DNA of 64,000 bases from Clonostachys chloroleuca (taxonomy: Eukaryota; Ascomycota; Sordariomycetes; Hypocreales; Bionectriaceae), in assembly GCA_037952775.1 (NCBI GenBank), contig JBANAY010000003.1, forward strand, positions 21,266,001 through 21,330,000, in the 5' to 3' direction. The notes under the pieces were generated by a model, which worked only from the letters and a program-made list of their open reading frames with translations, searched no databases and had not been told where the DNA came from. A program made the translations under genes and the position numbers. This document shows, piece by piece, positions 33,784 through 46,451 of the stretch (position 1 is the stretch's first letter; each line of letters opens with the position of its first letter).

Positions 33784-34773
33784 TCAAGATTCGAGCATGT
33801 CACGGCCCCAGGAAGTTCGTGCCTGGATTGCTCTCTTTGTGACCCTGGCATCTGTCGCTACGAGATCCGAGCCATGGAACGCACCACCAGCAACATGCAC
33901 CTCAACGAGACCACCTGCCTCCCAGATACCCTGCGCGAACTTCGCCGCTGGCCTACGGAACAGTTCAGCACTACCCACGTCCACCAGAACCGGAGGCAGT
34001 CTGCTCAAGTCGTTTGCTCTAGCTGGTACCACGTGAGGGTCCTGGGCAAGGTTAGAGGCGTTGCTGCCCAAGTACTGTTCCCAAGCCATTTTGTGTGTCT
34101 CGGAGCTCCATGCAGGTGCTGCCCTGCCGCTGAAAGTCGTTTTGTCATCCTCATTGATAAGGTTGTCCAGCATCGGGTAGTGCAGGAGGAGACCCTTCAG
34201 ATGCAATCCACATGAAGGCTTCCGGTCTCGAACCATTAATCCAAGGGAAGCAGCTAGGCCTCCTCCGGAGCTTGATCCCCAAACAAGTATTCTTTTCGGA
34301 TCGATTCCCAAAGTAGCATAATTCTTTGTAGCCCACAAAAGGCCAGCATAGGCGTCTTCAGATGCCGAGGGAGCCTTGTGCTCTGGTGCGAGTCGGTATT
34401 CGATCGAAATGACAACAGCACCCAACTCCTGCGCGAGAGGATAGGTGATGTCGATTCCCAGGAAGCGATTCCCCATAATCAGGCCGCCCCCGTGAATATA
34501 GTAGATGCAAGGGCGGGAAGAATTAGAGTGTATCGTACCGGTAGGCGTGAAAACGGAAGCAGTAACCTCGTAGTCGTCGTAGCTCTTGAAATTGTACTCC
34601 TTGTGCGAGACTGGATGCGTAGCGGTCATAGTTACCTCATTATACAGGGCAGCCTGTGCCGTCCTGAGCATAGGAATCATCTCAGGCGTCAACACGGCAG
34701 GCACAGGATATGCGCCATAGATCAGGGCCAGCTCAGGATCAATCCCTGGTGCGGATTCCGCGCGAGTAGCCAT
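33784..34773 (-). CDS. HSL-type alpha/beta-hydrolase (esterase/lipase, Abhydrolase_3)
   Basis: A single exon. With start MATRAESAPGIDPEL at 34773 the protein has 329 residues, a usual length. The oxyanion motif is YYIHGGGLIMGNRFLG, a conserved arginine block reads ISIEYRLAPEHKAPS, and the nucleophile elbow is VWGSSSGGGLAAS. The acid region is PVLVDVGSAELFR and the His region is VAGGAFHGSDLV, in the order of the hormone-sensitive-lipase family. An upstream in-frame Met at 34845 would add a hydrophobic stretch (LFSSFFFSLLVSS) and could encode a signal peptide; the 34773 start was preferred for its purine context (AAAATGG). It may hydrolyse esters of a cluster product or foreign compounds. Intact. 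Confidence 0.85.
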   Translation of the reverse strand: MATRAESAPGIDPELALIYGAYPVPAVLTPEMIPMLRTAQAALYNEVTMTATHPVSHKEYNFKSYDDYEVTASVFTPTGTIHSNSSRPCIYYIHGGGLIMGNRFLGIDITYPLAQELGAVVISIEYRLAPEHKAPSASEDAYAGLLWATKNYATLGIDPKRILVWGSSSGGGLAASLGLMVRDRKPSCGLHLKGLLLHYPMLDNLINEDDKTTFSGRAAPAWSSETHKMAWEQYLGSNASNLAQDPHVVPARANDLSRLPPVLVDVGSAELFRRPAAKFAQGIWEAGGLVEVHVAGGAFHGSDLVATDARVTKRAIQARTSWGRDMLES

Positions 34774-36122
34774 TTTAATGGGTGTACTGGAAACCAAGAG
34801 TGAAAAGAAAAAGGATGAAAATAGTGTTCTGAATGATGGCAACATGATGAGAAAAGAGTCAAAAGACTGAATGAGTGGCTTCATGCGTTTTATAACGAGC
34901 GAAAACCTGCAGGTAAGCAATGAATGTGACCTTTTGGCCAAGGTTTGCAGGGCAATGCAGCTGGACGAGAGACTGTTTCACCTAGGGCGTCAGTTTTATA
35001 AAGCTCAATCCACAAACTCGACACCTCCTCACTATGTATTAGTACGTAATTTATCCTGCATAGCATGCCTGTTCTTTTGCAGATACTATTTAATGACTAT
35101 TAGATGGTCATAAGATTGTGCTTAGCTGGAGGCAACCCGTGGCAAGGATCAGAACTGATAATCATTCTTTGCCTCGTTCAGGTTTCCTAGAGCAATCGAA
35201 GTGGGTTTTCAAGGTTCAGTAGCTAATCATGCCAATGTGCCAATTCTCGTGATATGGGGTTCGAGTGGGGTACTAAGAGCCGTGATCCTGGTAGGAGTTA
35301 AGCACACCCTGTCTTATTACACATGATATATTACCGCAGTCACATCCAAGCAAGGTGGCACAGCCCACTGTGGGCCATAACCATGAGCTGACATACGTTA
35401 GTGCCTGAAACTAAACGAAGAGACAGGGAAGTCTCGGGGAGTGCTCGCCAGCTACATGATTGTCCTTGTTACGACGCCAGTTTTTCTGTCCGGGGAATTC
35501 TGGTTGCGTCATGCTAACTGGACCAGCCCAGCCTTTGCAACAGCCCCTAGCCTTGTATGGAAAGACCAAACCTTTATCATTCGAAAGTCTTTCATGAGAG
35601 GTGACCTTCTTCACTGCCACTAGCAAAACGGAATAAAAGCCCTAACTTTGATAGTAGCATTAAATATATGTATTTACACAAGGTATCAAGGATCAGACCT
35701 GTAGTCCTGGCTGATGTGCGTTACCCTGAGTTTTAGTAGCTACAACAAATGAAACGTGCCGTCTGTTGATGTCGTATAGCTAAACTGATAAGCCACCCTA
35801 GACCCCCTTACTGGCCTCGGTCATTACACAAGGTAAGAAAGAAAACAAGAAAGAAGGCCTCTTTATTGAAGAAAATCGTTGTTAAATAGACATATAGAGA
35901 AATGGATAGTTGATATCTTAAACCCCAACTTTGTTCTTTAAATATCAAGTGCCTAATCATGAAATTTTGGTTAAATTGTACTCGGATTCACTTGCTTACA
36001 CTTCAAATACAATGAAGCCGAAATCAAGTTGACTAAGACCTAAACCCAACCTCACTCTAATCAGGAAGCCAGGTGCCTGCCAGTAGTTCAGGTCCTTAAA
36101 AGTCACCTTTCTGTAAGACTCA
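34774..36122. other. Intergenic, no gene seen
   Basis: About 1.35 kb between the esterase promoter and the ZIP 3' end. No coding pattern or repeat was recognised. It forms the likely right border of the biosynthetic region. Confidence 0.45.
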
Positions 36123-36961
36123 TTACGCCCAGGAGGCGATGAGAGCTATGAGAAAGGCACCGACCAAGACAGGGACACAGGCCGCCACACGCTTCCCACC
36201 ACGCATCTCATTCCAGCTCTTCCGGCTCAAAAAATCCTCTGAAAGGAGCTCAACCAGTGCGGCATAAAGCAGGAACCCCGATGACACAGCTTTGAAAAAG
36301 CCGACAATCGCGTGGTCAGTTTCAGTGTCAGGGCTGTATAGTGTATGCGGGCCGATGCCGATTGCCTGGCCGGCGGGGGTTCTGTTCACTGGTATAAGTA
36401 GTCTGCTCATACATTATGCTGGGAAGAAAGAATTTGGGGAGCACTTACGTGCAGCCGTAGGCTACAGCCATGGCCCATGGACGCCATGAGCTGCTGCTCC
36501 AGCCAGCATCAGAGATCCGTGACCCAAGAGCCAGTCCTTCAAATGTTTCTACGGCGGTCTCGGATCAGATTTCTAATCAAGTATATAGAGAGATGCGTGA
36601 CTTATGATGAAAGTTAATGGCAACAAATAGGGATATGAAACCGCTTCCCGTCCAGAACTCGTTCATGCAAGGGTCATGTAGGTTGCTGAATGCGGTCGGC
36701 AGCAGGTGGCAAAAAGCCGTTGCTACCAGACCCTGTTCCAAAGTGACGAACGATGAAGAAAAACGTAGGTGATATTCGTAGAAAGGAGAATCTAGTCGCA
36801 AAGATTGGGAATGCGGCTGCCATGGAGGAGACTGCTAGGAGAACAAAGAGAGCTGCGACATGGAGGCCGAGATTGTACTACGGTCCATCAGCACCGGCTT
36901 CTTCGCAGATGTCGCGCAAGGCGAGTAGTTTACGTTCCCGGAGGCTGCTTGCAGGATCCAT
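36123..36961 (-). pseudogene. ZIP-family zinc transporter, interrupted and shortened
   Basis: The gene begins at 36961 with MDPASSLRERKLLALRDICE, a typical start for fungal plasma-membrane ZIP proteins. An in-frame TAG follows about 27 codons later, right before YNLGLHVAALFVLLAVSSM (first helix). The frame then changes near VRHFGTG so that LVATAFCHLLPTAFSNL, the second-helix motif, is in another frame. The central region is missing: after FISLFVAINF the sequence passes almost directly to FEGLALGSRISD, the helix-V metal-site block. The last part (TPAGQAIGIGPHTLYS to LVGAFLIALIASWA) is well kept and joined by a GTAAGT...ACAG intron. Together this describes a decayed ZIP gene. It is divergent from the CobW gene at 37560. 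Confidence 0.75.
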
Positions 36962-37559
36962 AGTAGCAGCTTTGGATTAGAAATGGTTGATTGAAACGTC
37001 GTGAGAAGAGTTATTGTTACAAAGGTAGCGAAACTTGATTGATTTAGTATTCTTTTTTTGGGAAAGATCCTACATGTACTGAGCACGACTTTAATACTAT
37101 AGCCATCCGAATCCATGATAGGCGTGCCGAAGAATTCCAAATAAAGATACCCGGATGGCCAGCTGGACTTCCATTGTGAGCTATGGGCCATGGAGCGACT
37201 CGATTTTTGTTAACACAAGCGACAATGATTGAGGATCAAGAAAAAAGTAGGCAGAGGAGCTTACTCTCCCCAAGGAGGATTAATTGCCGCACGGCACGAT
37301 ATCCGATAGTTGTAGATATAGTAGATGACGCTTGGCTTAACTTAAGTACCTTGACGGACAACGCCTAGATGAATCTGATAACTCAGTGGTCATTGAGAAG
37401 AATACTAACATACTGTGAACCTTGATGGGCACATGTTTGTAGTAGCCCTAAGCAGACTACAAGACACTCATGGTTTTGGAGCTTGGAGCAAATTCACGCA
37501 GGAGAAATTTACTTGTGCGCACCTCCTGGCCATCTAATTTCTGACAAACGCATTCGAAT
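36962..37559. promoter_or_regulatory. Shared promoter of the ZIP and CobW genes with ACCTTGA half-sites
   Basis: About 600 bases between divergent genes. ACCTTGAC at 37348-37355 and ACCTTGAT at 37419-37426 match the ACCTT half-site of zinc-starvation regulators of the Zap1/ZafA type. Both lie on the CobW side. The match is short, so chance is possible. Confidence 0.35.
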
Positions 37560-39585
37560 ATGGCGACAACAAGCGACCAGCAAGCTGAGAGTCCTCATCC
37601 GGAGACGGCTGGACCTAAAGCACCGAGTGCAGCTCTCCCAATCACCTTGTTGTCTGGATTTTTAATAATAAGCTTCCCTCTGTGTCCAAATTTCGGAATA
37701 GGTTTTCTAACCCTCGCTCACAGGGAGCAGGGAAGACTACACTTTTGCAGCACATCCTCAAGAGTGATCATGGCCTTCGTATTGCCGTCATTGTTAATGA
37801 TATGGAAGGGTAAGAGGCCCTCCTATATTTTAGTCTTCTATGCTCATTGTATAAGTGGCTAATCAGACAACCGTATCAAGCATCAACATCGATGCTTCGC
37901 TCATCAGGCAAACTCACCGACTGAGAAAGTCAAATGAGAAAGTCGTTGCGCTTCAGAATGGATGCATATGCTGCAATCTCCGTGGCGACCTATGGAAGCT
38001 GCAGCAGTTTGACTATGTCCTAATTGAGTGCAGCGGTATCACAGAACCAGAACAGGTTGCTGAGACATTCAATGCCCGTCTTACCGAATATCTGGAAGGC
38101 ACCGGTGGGGGTATAGACCAGATAACTCTAGAGACTTTGAAAGAGATGTGAGTTTTTAGGTCCACGGCATAGTTCACAACGGCATGAAACTGAGACGGCG
38201 TATTAGCAAGGAACTTGGGGGTCTGGAAAAGATTGCCCGAATTGATACTACTGTCACTGTCTTGGATGCTTTTAGCATGCTCGGGGAGTTTCAAACAGAT
38301 GAGCTGGTTTCGGATCGGCAGCATGTCGAGAAGAAAGACGAGCGGACTGTCTCTGATCTCATGGCCGACCAGATCGAGTTTGACGATGTGATTTTGCTAA
38401 ATAAGACTGACATGGTAGGTCTAGGGTCAAGGTTCTTCCTTACATGCTGTCTCTGTTACCTTCTCTACCAATGCGTTGGGTCTCGGTAGATGACCATACG
38501 AAGGGTCGAATGTTATCACTGTTGAAACAGCTGATCACCGAGCAAGAGTACTGGAAACACGCTCCAGCAGAATCGACCCGAGGCAGATTTTGAACACGGG
38601 ACTGTTCAATTTGGAGGTGGCCCAGACAGGATCCGGGTGGCTCCAGGATTTGCACGCGATGACTGTTCAAGAGGTATGTCATCTTTCTGTGTTTAACACC
38701 CATATTCGAGCCTTTGTTGATTCTCAGATAAATGGTGGGAACGCAGTGTCGCTCAAACCGAAATCACAGGATTACACCGTTCAAAGCTTCATCTACTCTC
38801 AGTACCGGCCTTTCCACCCCGAGCGACTATATGCTTTGGTTTATGACATGTTAATTTTACAGTTGGAGCATCCTAGTGATGAAGAGTGTGATGACGAGAA
38901 AATAGCCGAAGACACCGACAGCCTGCTTGAGGAGAACAGCGAGATGGTAGATGCGATGCCCTGCACACCAAGTTCCCCGATCCCCTCAAATGAAACAATC
39001 ATGGTCAATAAGCGCAATCGCCCTTTTCTCTCTCCGCTCTTCAGATCCAAAGGTGAATTGTTTCTCGCCACACGTCCACACAGGGCTGGCGAATGGTCTC
39101 AAGCAGGATCCATGCTCTCTCTCACTGGCGGCCGCCCTTGGTTCTGTACGCTTTCACCTGAGGAATACATCACTGGCGACAAAAGCGTGGATAGGCTCGT
39201 ACAACACGACATTAAGAAGGGCGGGGAGTGGGGAGACCGTCATCAGGAGTTGGTTTTTATTGGCGAGAACATCAATCACGAAGGGCTCAGAGGCCTACTC
39301 GATGATTGTTTGCTCACCGATGAAGAGTACGAGACTTGCCAAGAAATCATGAGAGACACTGCAAGAGATGACGAATCTAAGTATGAGACTCTGGGAAACG
39401 CTTTAGAGGATGTATTTCCTAAATGGCAAGGAGATGATGACGGCGAGCATGACCATGATCACGCCCATGATCATAGTGGCCATGATCATGGCCATTCTCA
39501 TTCGAACAGTTCCAAATCGGCCAACACGAACTTAAAATATAGCCTTAAACAACAAAGGTTAGTAAAATTTCAGACCTTTGGGTGA
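37560..39585 (+). pseudogene. CobW/ZNG1-type GTPase zinc chaperone, damaged
   Basis: It starts at 37560; the N-terminus leads to LPITLLSGFL, which should continue to GAGKTTLLQHIL after an intron ending CACAG near 37721. The donor position reads ATAATA instead of GT. Later parts fit the family: IAVIVNDMEG, INIDASLIRQTHRL, LQNGCICCNLRGDL with the CxCC metal motif, LIECSGITEPEQVAETF, VILLNKTDM, and a C-terminal domain with a His-rich loop (HDHDHAHDHSGHDHGHSH). About seven residues are missing after GDL, and a frame change occurs near 38534 just before HRARVLET. The frame from 38590 to 39585 is clean. Family role: GTP-dependent transfer of zinc to client metalloproteins. The two lesions suggest a dying gene or sequence errors. 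Confidence 0.72.
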
Positions 39586-40001
39586 TTGTTCTATAGGTCT
39601 TGATACACTTGATAACTTTTGATATGTTTCAATTCTAGCTTTTCGTTTTCCCTATTTTTACTCTATAGTTTACTTGAAAGTATGGAGAAGCAAATCCAAC
39701 AACATCATTCAATGAAATCTCACAGATTAACCTAAGGAGGCTTTTGGGCATGAACCTACGCCACAACCTTACTTTAAAAGACCATGTAGTATATTTGTAA
39801 ATGCCACATGATGATCAAGCTTTAAGTCATAGAGAGTCATGAAAATTCCATACGATGCTAGCAAACACTTCCTCCGCTTGAGGGCAGTCGAATATAACAA
39901 CAACCATTTCCGCCAAACTTGTCCAATATTCCCCAGCAAAGTCCGGGATGCAGGACTAGAAAGTGTACCTGAAGTGGGGATTTTTCTAGCCCAGTTAGCT
40001 T
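39586..40001. other. Intergenic between convergent genes
   Basis: About 415 bases, AT-rich, with the 3' ends of the CobW and MFS genes. The last CobW codons might extend through a GTTAGT-like intron; not resolved. Confidence 0.4.
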
Positions 40002-41777
40002 TTAGCCGTTCGGTGCGAGATGTACAGGTCTTACATTATCAGCTATATCCTCAAAAGCGTGAGCGAAATTAACGTCATCAACGACTTCTCCGCGAGCAAT
40101 GTTTGCGTCTCGCTGCTTATTGATCCAGATATAGTAGGTTCGCAGCACAAAGAGGACAATCTCCAGAAAGACGAAGCAGCCCAAGATGATGGCAAGTGCC
40201 AGAAAATATCGAGGAGCATCCTGGTCCCGGAAGCATTGAGGGCCAATGGCGTTGCCCACCGCCCAGAAGACGAAGTTGCTGGCAATGACAGCGGATTTCT
40301 TCGTCTGACCAGCCACGTTTCTGGAGACGAGGGATAGCGCCAGACCAGAGCATGTCCAGAAGGAGTAGATGATGTAGTAGGCGATCAGCAGCCCGACCCT
40401 CTTGTCGATGTGAAATGGCACGGAGATGAGAACCACAACACCGGCAATTGTCGGCAGCAGACCAAGCATCATGACTAGAATCGTTTGCTTGAACTTTCGC
40501 TCAGCCCAGGCGGATGTTAACATCACGGTCAGCATGACAATTCCAATCGGCATCTGGAGAAGCTGTGTCTCCCAGGTTGAGAACCCGAATGACTTGACCA
40601 GAATATTGGCATATGCACCAATTCCACCTGAAGGTAGTGTTGTGCATACTTGAATTAAAGCAAAAGCGTAAACTGCTATAGTCAGTAAATCCTCGCCTAT
40701 TCTTAAAACATTCAAAATAACACCAATTACCTTGAGGGTCTGCGATCGCATGGTATATTTGCTCCTTGCGGAAAACACGGTTCTGTACACCAGTACGATT
40801 TTCACGGACTCGCTCGATCATGAGTTTTTTATCTGCTTCAGACCAACACTTAGCCTTCATGGGGGAATCTGGCATCCAGAAAAGGACAAAGAAGCCCCAA
40901 AAAACCGTAGCAACTCCGTATGTCATGAATAAAGCTTGCCAAGATTTGATTGGGGAGTCATGAGGAACGAAGGAGAAGGCGAATGCGGCCAGGCCACCCA
41001 AAATCTGCTGCAAGCCGTTCATCATGTACCAGTATATAATCGTGCTCGCTTGTTCTTCCTTTTTGTACCTGTTAGATATGTAGAAGTCAGTAAATGTTTT
41101 CGACCATGTTGTTTGGAATCAGACTTACCAAGTTGACGATAGAAGAACGAAGGCTGGTTGACACACAGTCTCGAACAACCCCAACAGACCACGAAGGGCA
41201 AGAAGACCGCCGAAGTTAGATCCGACCGCGTGCAAAGCGAGGACGGCTCCCCAAAGAATGATATTAATCGAAAGCCACTTTGCGATTGGGACTCGCTGAA
41301 GGATCCAGTTCTCCTAGAAGAGCATAGAGGTTAGATCTCAAAAGTCGTAACGCATTTTGTATATGGGTAAAGATGCAGACGACAAACTTACTGGATATTC
41401 TGCAACCAACACAACCAGATACATGATGGTTGTGAACCACGAATACTACGCAACTCTTAGTAGGTATTTTCGGTCTGCGGGACGACGAAACAAACTTGAT
41501 TATGTCCAAGCTTTGCATCATCGATAATCCCCATGATGGAGGCAAAAGACATGGTTCCTCGGTCGAGTGACTGTGTAAAGTACGTAACAATCATGACCAC
41601 AAGAATCCGCTTGTCAATCATCCTCTTGAGTCGCTTGTTCTCGGCATCGTCGATATGAACTCTGTTTTCACCGACGTACTGGGCAACTTCGTTGTCGACA
41701 AGGCCAAGGTTGGTTTGGTTCTTACCAACTTCGCCATCCTCGACATGCGTCAAGTTGTGATCACCGTCCGCTTTCAT
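40002..41777 (-). CDS. MFS transporter, anion:cation symporter (Dal5/allantoate permease type)
   Basis: A five- or six-exon gene starts at 41777 (MKADGDHNLTHVEDGEV). After a cytosolic leader it reads IDKRILVVMIVTYFTQSLDRGTM, the first helix with the LDR-type motif of Dal5-family transporters. Then follow YSWFTTIMYLVVLVAEYP, WGAVLALHAVGSNFGGLLALR, and PAFVLLSSTWYKKEEQ with the conserved WYKxEEQ loop. The C-terminal half has GGIGAYANILVKSFGFS and six further helices. No break was found. These transporters import organic anions such as vitamins, allantoate or sugar acids. It is divergent from the GH115 gene across about 1 kb, which suggests co-regulation and uptake of a product of glucuronoxylan breakdown; this is inference. 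Confidence 0.88.
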
Positions 41778-42817
41778 GTTGAGCGTTTCAATATTGTGTG
41801 CGGAGGAGGGAATAGAGAGCTGAAACTGTGGTTCTATCAGAGTTCAGTGTCGAGAGTTTGAATGGGAGAGTCGAAGATGGCGACGAGCCGTTTTATAACC
41901 AAATAATGATGAACGGAACTGGCATCATGGAGGTATAAGGGGATCCAGGCCTTCACGCCATAGAGGGAAATAGCACGCCCCCACGGGGAAGAAGAGGTGG
42001 AGAGAATCGGGGAAAGAGTTGGCCTCAGAGATTTCGTGCTCATGCTACTGGGAAGTCGCTGTGATCCAACAGTGCACTAGTCAACCCCCATCGCACAGTG
42101 GACTCCTTGATGATCACCGGAATATGAAAGGAACGCGGCTTGGCCAACATCGATTGACCTACTAATTTCACACATAAGCACCTGGTCTTCTCGTTTCCAT
42201 TTGTAATTCTTCAAAGCTGATCACAGTCTCGGTCCATTCAGGTCCATAGATTTTCCCTCAACAACTGGCCTCGCTATCCATCCCGCAGTCGAACGTGCTA
42301 TTCAGACATCCTCCCACTGTGCGGGCCTCTAGGGTAACAAAATCCATCGCGACAATTTGAGCGCGTCTTTCTCCCGAAACCGCCGCTAACACTGAATATC
42401 CACCTCCAGTTGCTCAACTGAATATGAGAGAAATCATTTGATTGGTTCATCGGCCATCGCAACAGGTCGGATGGTTCAATCTCCCGCCTCCGATGGCACG
42501 AGTCAAACGGACCCAAATCAAGACCATCCCTGACCCGCAGTTCCTCCTTCCAGTTGTGTTGGATGCGGAGACACTGCAGACACACTCGCTGGTGTCAACA
42601 ATGAGGGGCCATTTCTCGTGGGTAAAAGGATAACAAAACGGGGCCTAATATATTCACGCGTTTCCCAATGTCATTCTCGGGTCTCCCTAAAATAAAGCCT
42701 ACATTTTGTACCGAGGCGTAATAGAGGCTATTAAAGTCACTACATGCCACCCCTACCGATTTTCAAAGGATTCTCGATCGGAATTCCTACCCGGTCCTTT
42801 TTTTGCATATTGCAGCC
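41778..42817. promoter_or_regulatory. Shared promoter region of the MFS and GH115 genes
   Basis: About 1 kb between divergent starts. Near 41978-41990 a CCCCCACGGGG stretch contains GTGGGG on the minus strand, matching the SYGGRG consensus of the carbon repressor CreA. No experimentally defined site can be claimed. Confidence 0.3.
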
Positions 42818-45800
42818 ATGCTAGAGGAAAAGATTGTCGAGTTTACCCCCTCCGACGAACGGGCGAATAACCTCGTTGGCGCAACCATTGTGGTTGACGA
42901 GCACGACTATCCTGGTGTTAAGATCGCGGCGCACAGTCTCTCCCAAGACTTTGCTCGCGTGACTAAAGGAGACAATAGTCCAATCCTTGTATCGAGTAAC
43001 CCCGAGGAGGCGAGCCTCAAGTTGGCGATTGTCGTCGGCTGTATAGATTCCAGCCCTATACTGCAACGGCTGGAGAGAGATGGCAAGGTTGACTTTGCGT
43101 CGATTCGTGGCAAATACGAATCATTCTCTACTTGTGTAGTGAACGGTCCTTTTGGAGATGAGTCACATCATGCTCTCATTATTGCTGGTAGTGACAAAAG
43201 GGGGGCAATCTTCGGAATTTATACCTTGTCTGAGCAGATTGGGGTCTCACCGTAAGCCATCCACGCTGGTTACCGAAGATATGGGCTGACCGTGTTGCAG
43301 GTGGTACTGGTGGGCCGATGTACCTGCAAAGAACTACTCTGCAATTTACGCAAGCCCAAAATCTACGACACATGGGGAACCAAGCGTGAAATACCGAGGA
43401 ATCTTTCTCAACGATGAAGCCCCAGCCCTGACCGGTTGGGTCCTAGAGAAGTTTGGCAAGTACAACTCGGAATTTTACAAGAAAGTATTCGAACTCTTGC
43501 TTCGCCTCAAAGTGAGTACATCTGAGGATTAATCTGCGCCATTAATTGGATGTATTCGTACTGATGAGTGCAGGCGAATTTTCTGTGGCCAGCAATGTGG
43601 CCTGGCTATCCCAACCCTGGTGCCAACTTCTTCGTAGATGACCCCGACAACCAGCGGATAGCTGATGAGTATGGAATCGTCATATCAACATCTCATCATG
43701 AACCTATGCAGCGCCTGTCAAATGAGTGGTTTCAAGATAATCCGGACGGGAGCTGGAATTGGGAGACAAATAAGGAAAACATCACGAAGTTCTTCCACGA
43801 GGGAGCAGAGAGAGCCAAAGATTACGACTCATACTTCACGATAGGCATGAGGGGTGAGTACGACAAACCCATTGGTGGTTCTGATCCAGCTTTGATCATC
43901 TCCGACGTCATCAAAACCCAACGAAAGGTGATTAAAGATGTCTATGGGGGCGAGGATCAGGCCTTACGTAAGTTAATACCAAACTTCTTGAACCACCGTG
44001 AACATGAATTGACATAATCCCAGAGCTTCTTGCTTTGTATAGAGATGTTGAGCAAATCTACGATACGGGCCGGATAGAAATTCCCGATGATGTCACGCTG
44101 CTTTTCCAGGATGATAATCATGGCACAATCCGTCGACTCCCCAACAATAAGGAGGCACAGAGAAAAGGGGGATCTGGTGTATGTGAAATAGTCTCCCGTG
44201 TTCTTACTCTGCTAACGACGTGTAGCTTTATTACCATTTTGAATACGTCGGCTGGCCACGCAGCTACAAGTGGACTAATAGTGTGTCTCTGGTATGTTTC
44301 ATCGGTTACAGACTCTAGCCTTTATCATGCATTGGTAACTAAGATATATGATAGGGGAAAGCATGGCATCAGCTTCAGCACGCGTACGCCCGAAATGTTC
44401 ATCAAATTTGGCTCTTCAATGTCGGGGATCTCAAGCCTTTAGAGACTCCAATTACATGGGCTATGAGTCTAGCATGGAATATCAAGAATATCACCGCTAC
44501 TGGTCTCCGAGACTTCCTACGTGCGACTGCAGAGCGAGATTTTGGTTCCGAACTTAGAGATGAGATTGGCGATGTCTACTACCAATACGATCGCCTGGTT
44601 TCGATGCGCAAACACGAACTGATTGAACCAGAAACATTCTCCGTTTTACATTACCAAGAGGCTGAGAAGATCCTTGACCAATGGACACAGCTAAGAGAAA
44701 AGGCCGAGTCCGCCTACAACCGTCTCTCAGAGGGGCAAAAGCCTGCAGGTTATCAACTGATCCTCCACCCTGTCAAATCCACACAAGTGTTCATTGAGCT
44801 TCGCGTGACACAAGCACGCAACAAGCTCTATTCTCTTCAGAGACGCAACACAGCCAACACAACGGCTCAGCATGCTCTTGATTTATTTGACGCTGACTTT
44901 GATATCCAACTTGAGTTCCACTCGCTCTTGGGCGGGAGGTGGAATCACATGTTGCGGCAGACCCATCTTGGATTCGGAGACACATGGCATGCTCCATACC
45001 GAGATATGATAACAGGTTTGGGTTTTGTGCAGCGCCGCCAAAATTCGAACCCAATTGTTGGACAGATGGGAATCTCCGTTGAAGGCCACGCGGGAATTCG
45101 CCCAGGACTCATCAATGAGGAGTCTGAGCGTACGCATCCCAGCCGCCGTGATCTTGTGCCAGGGTTGACACTTGGCGAGATGAGCTACTATGGCCCTGCT
45201 ACCAGATGGTTCGAAATATGGACTCGTGGCACCCCTACCTTTCATTGGACAGCCTCAACACCATACTCATGGCTGCGGCTCTCTCAGTATTCTGGATTTC
45301 TGGTACCAGGCCGACAGGATTCTCGGGTCGAGATTTCGGTGGATTGGAATCAGGTTCCCGATGATTTCGATCAGGAAGTTTTGGTCGACATCCACAGCGG
45401 CATTGGAGACTTCGAGCAAGTCCACATCCCAATCAAGAACAACCGCGTGCCTGATTCCTTCAGGGCGGGATTTATTGAGGGCTCCGGCTACATTTCTATT
45501 CCGGCTTCAAGTACTGCTTCCGTGCCTGGCTATATTTCTCTGCCTGATACGGGGAGGGCAGCGTCTGGGTCAGTCAGCCTTGACGTGGCGAAAGATGATG
45601 GCAAGGAAGTAGACTGCTTCCTCAACTATCCGTTCTACCAGTTCTCGGCATCAGCCGCCGCAAAACTTACGCTTGTCTTCGGCATCACACTTAGCACATC
45701 GGACGAAGACGTCAATTCATATGACCTACAGTTAAACGAAGGCCCAGTATCACACCATGATCTTGAAGAATTTACACAAGAAAGCATCCAGGAGGGCTTA

Positions 45801-46037
45801 GCTGACGGCATCCCTCGAGCTAATGGGTGGAAAAAAGCAGCTTCCGACCTTGTTTGGCAGAGACATCATGAGCTAACCGGATTGAAGTCTGGGGCTCACA
45901 CTCTTAAAGTGAGGCTGCGACATCAGAATATCCTGCTGGAGAGGTTGATCATTGATTACGGTGGTGTTCGGGAGAGTTACCTTGGTCCGCCTTCAAGTTT
46001 CAAACTAGAAGCAAAATCATCCGATATAATTCAATGA
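42818..46037 (+). CDS. Glycoside hydrolase family 115 (xylan alpha-1,2-glucuronidase)
   Basis: It starts at 42818 (MLEEKIVEFTPSDERAN). Exon 1 ends at 43251; the first intron is 43252-43300 and further introns precede ANFLWPAMWPGYPNPGAN, QLLALYRDVEQIYD, LYYHFEYVGWPRSYKW and GKAWHQLQHAYARNVHQIW. All junctions keep frame. GH115 hallmarks are PWYWWADVP, KYRGIFLNDEAPALTGW, FLWPAMW, STSHHEPMQR, FTIGMRGEYD, LLFQDDNHGTIRRLP and WLFNVGDLKPLETP. The C-terminal part is the beta-sandwich region typical of the family. Total about 970 residues, normal for GH115. Known activity: removal of (4-O-methyl)glucuronic acid from xylan. No signal peptide is visible at this start, unlike many secreted members; an upstream exon is possible. 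Intact. Confidence 0.92.
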
Positions 46038-46451
46038 AATTGCATTTTAGAATAGATAAACCAACAAGTAGGGTTTAACCTTGATTTCTGGTCAACGCTC
46101 CTTAAGGGGGGCCGTCACCCACCTCCTTCTAACTGTACACAATCTGGTGAATCAGGCTGTATGCATTATGTTCCATGTTACTCTCTGATAAAATACTGAT
46201 AGAACGACAAAACTCTGCGTGATTTCCAGTAGCAGTTACCATGCTACTTTGACCTTGAGATCAGTCCTAGACTGAGGACGCGTGTGTTTCTTTTACTCCA
46301 CAACAGCTGCAGACGGGGGGTGATCTGCCCCATCAAACTCCATACTATGTTAGCCCCTAAGAGGTGGACCGTTGCTTTGTATAAAATTCGTCGGAGCCGC
46401 ACTAATTCGCCGTCCTCATTCCTCCACCTCCAATCATCAGCCTCCATCTCC
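46038..46451. other. Intergenic, 5' flank of the Zn2Cys6 gene
   Basis: About 410 bases; nothing besides the leader of the regulator gene is seen. Confidence 0.4.

Noticed and set aside
35259..35300. GGTTCGAGT string as a tRNA B box
   Set aside because: No matching A box or cloverleaf pairing at the correct distance.
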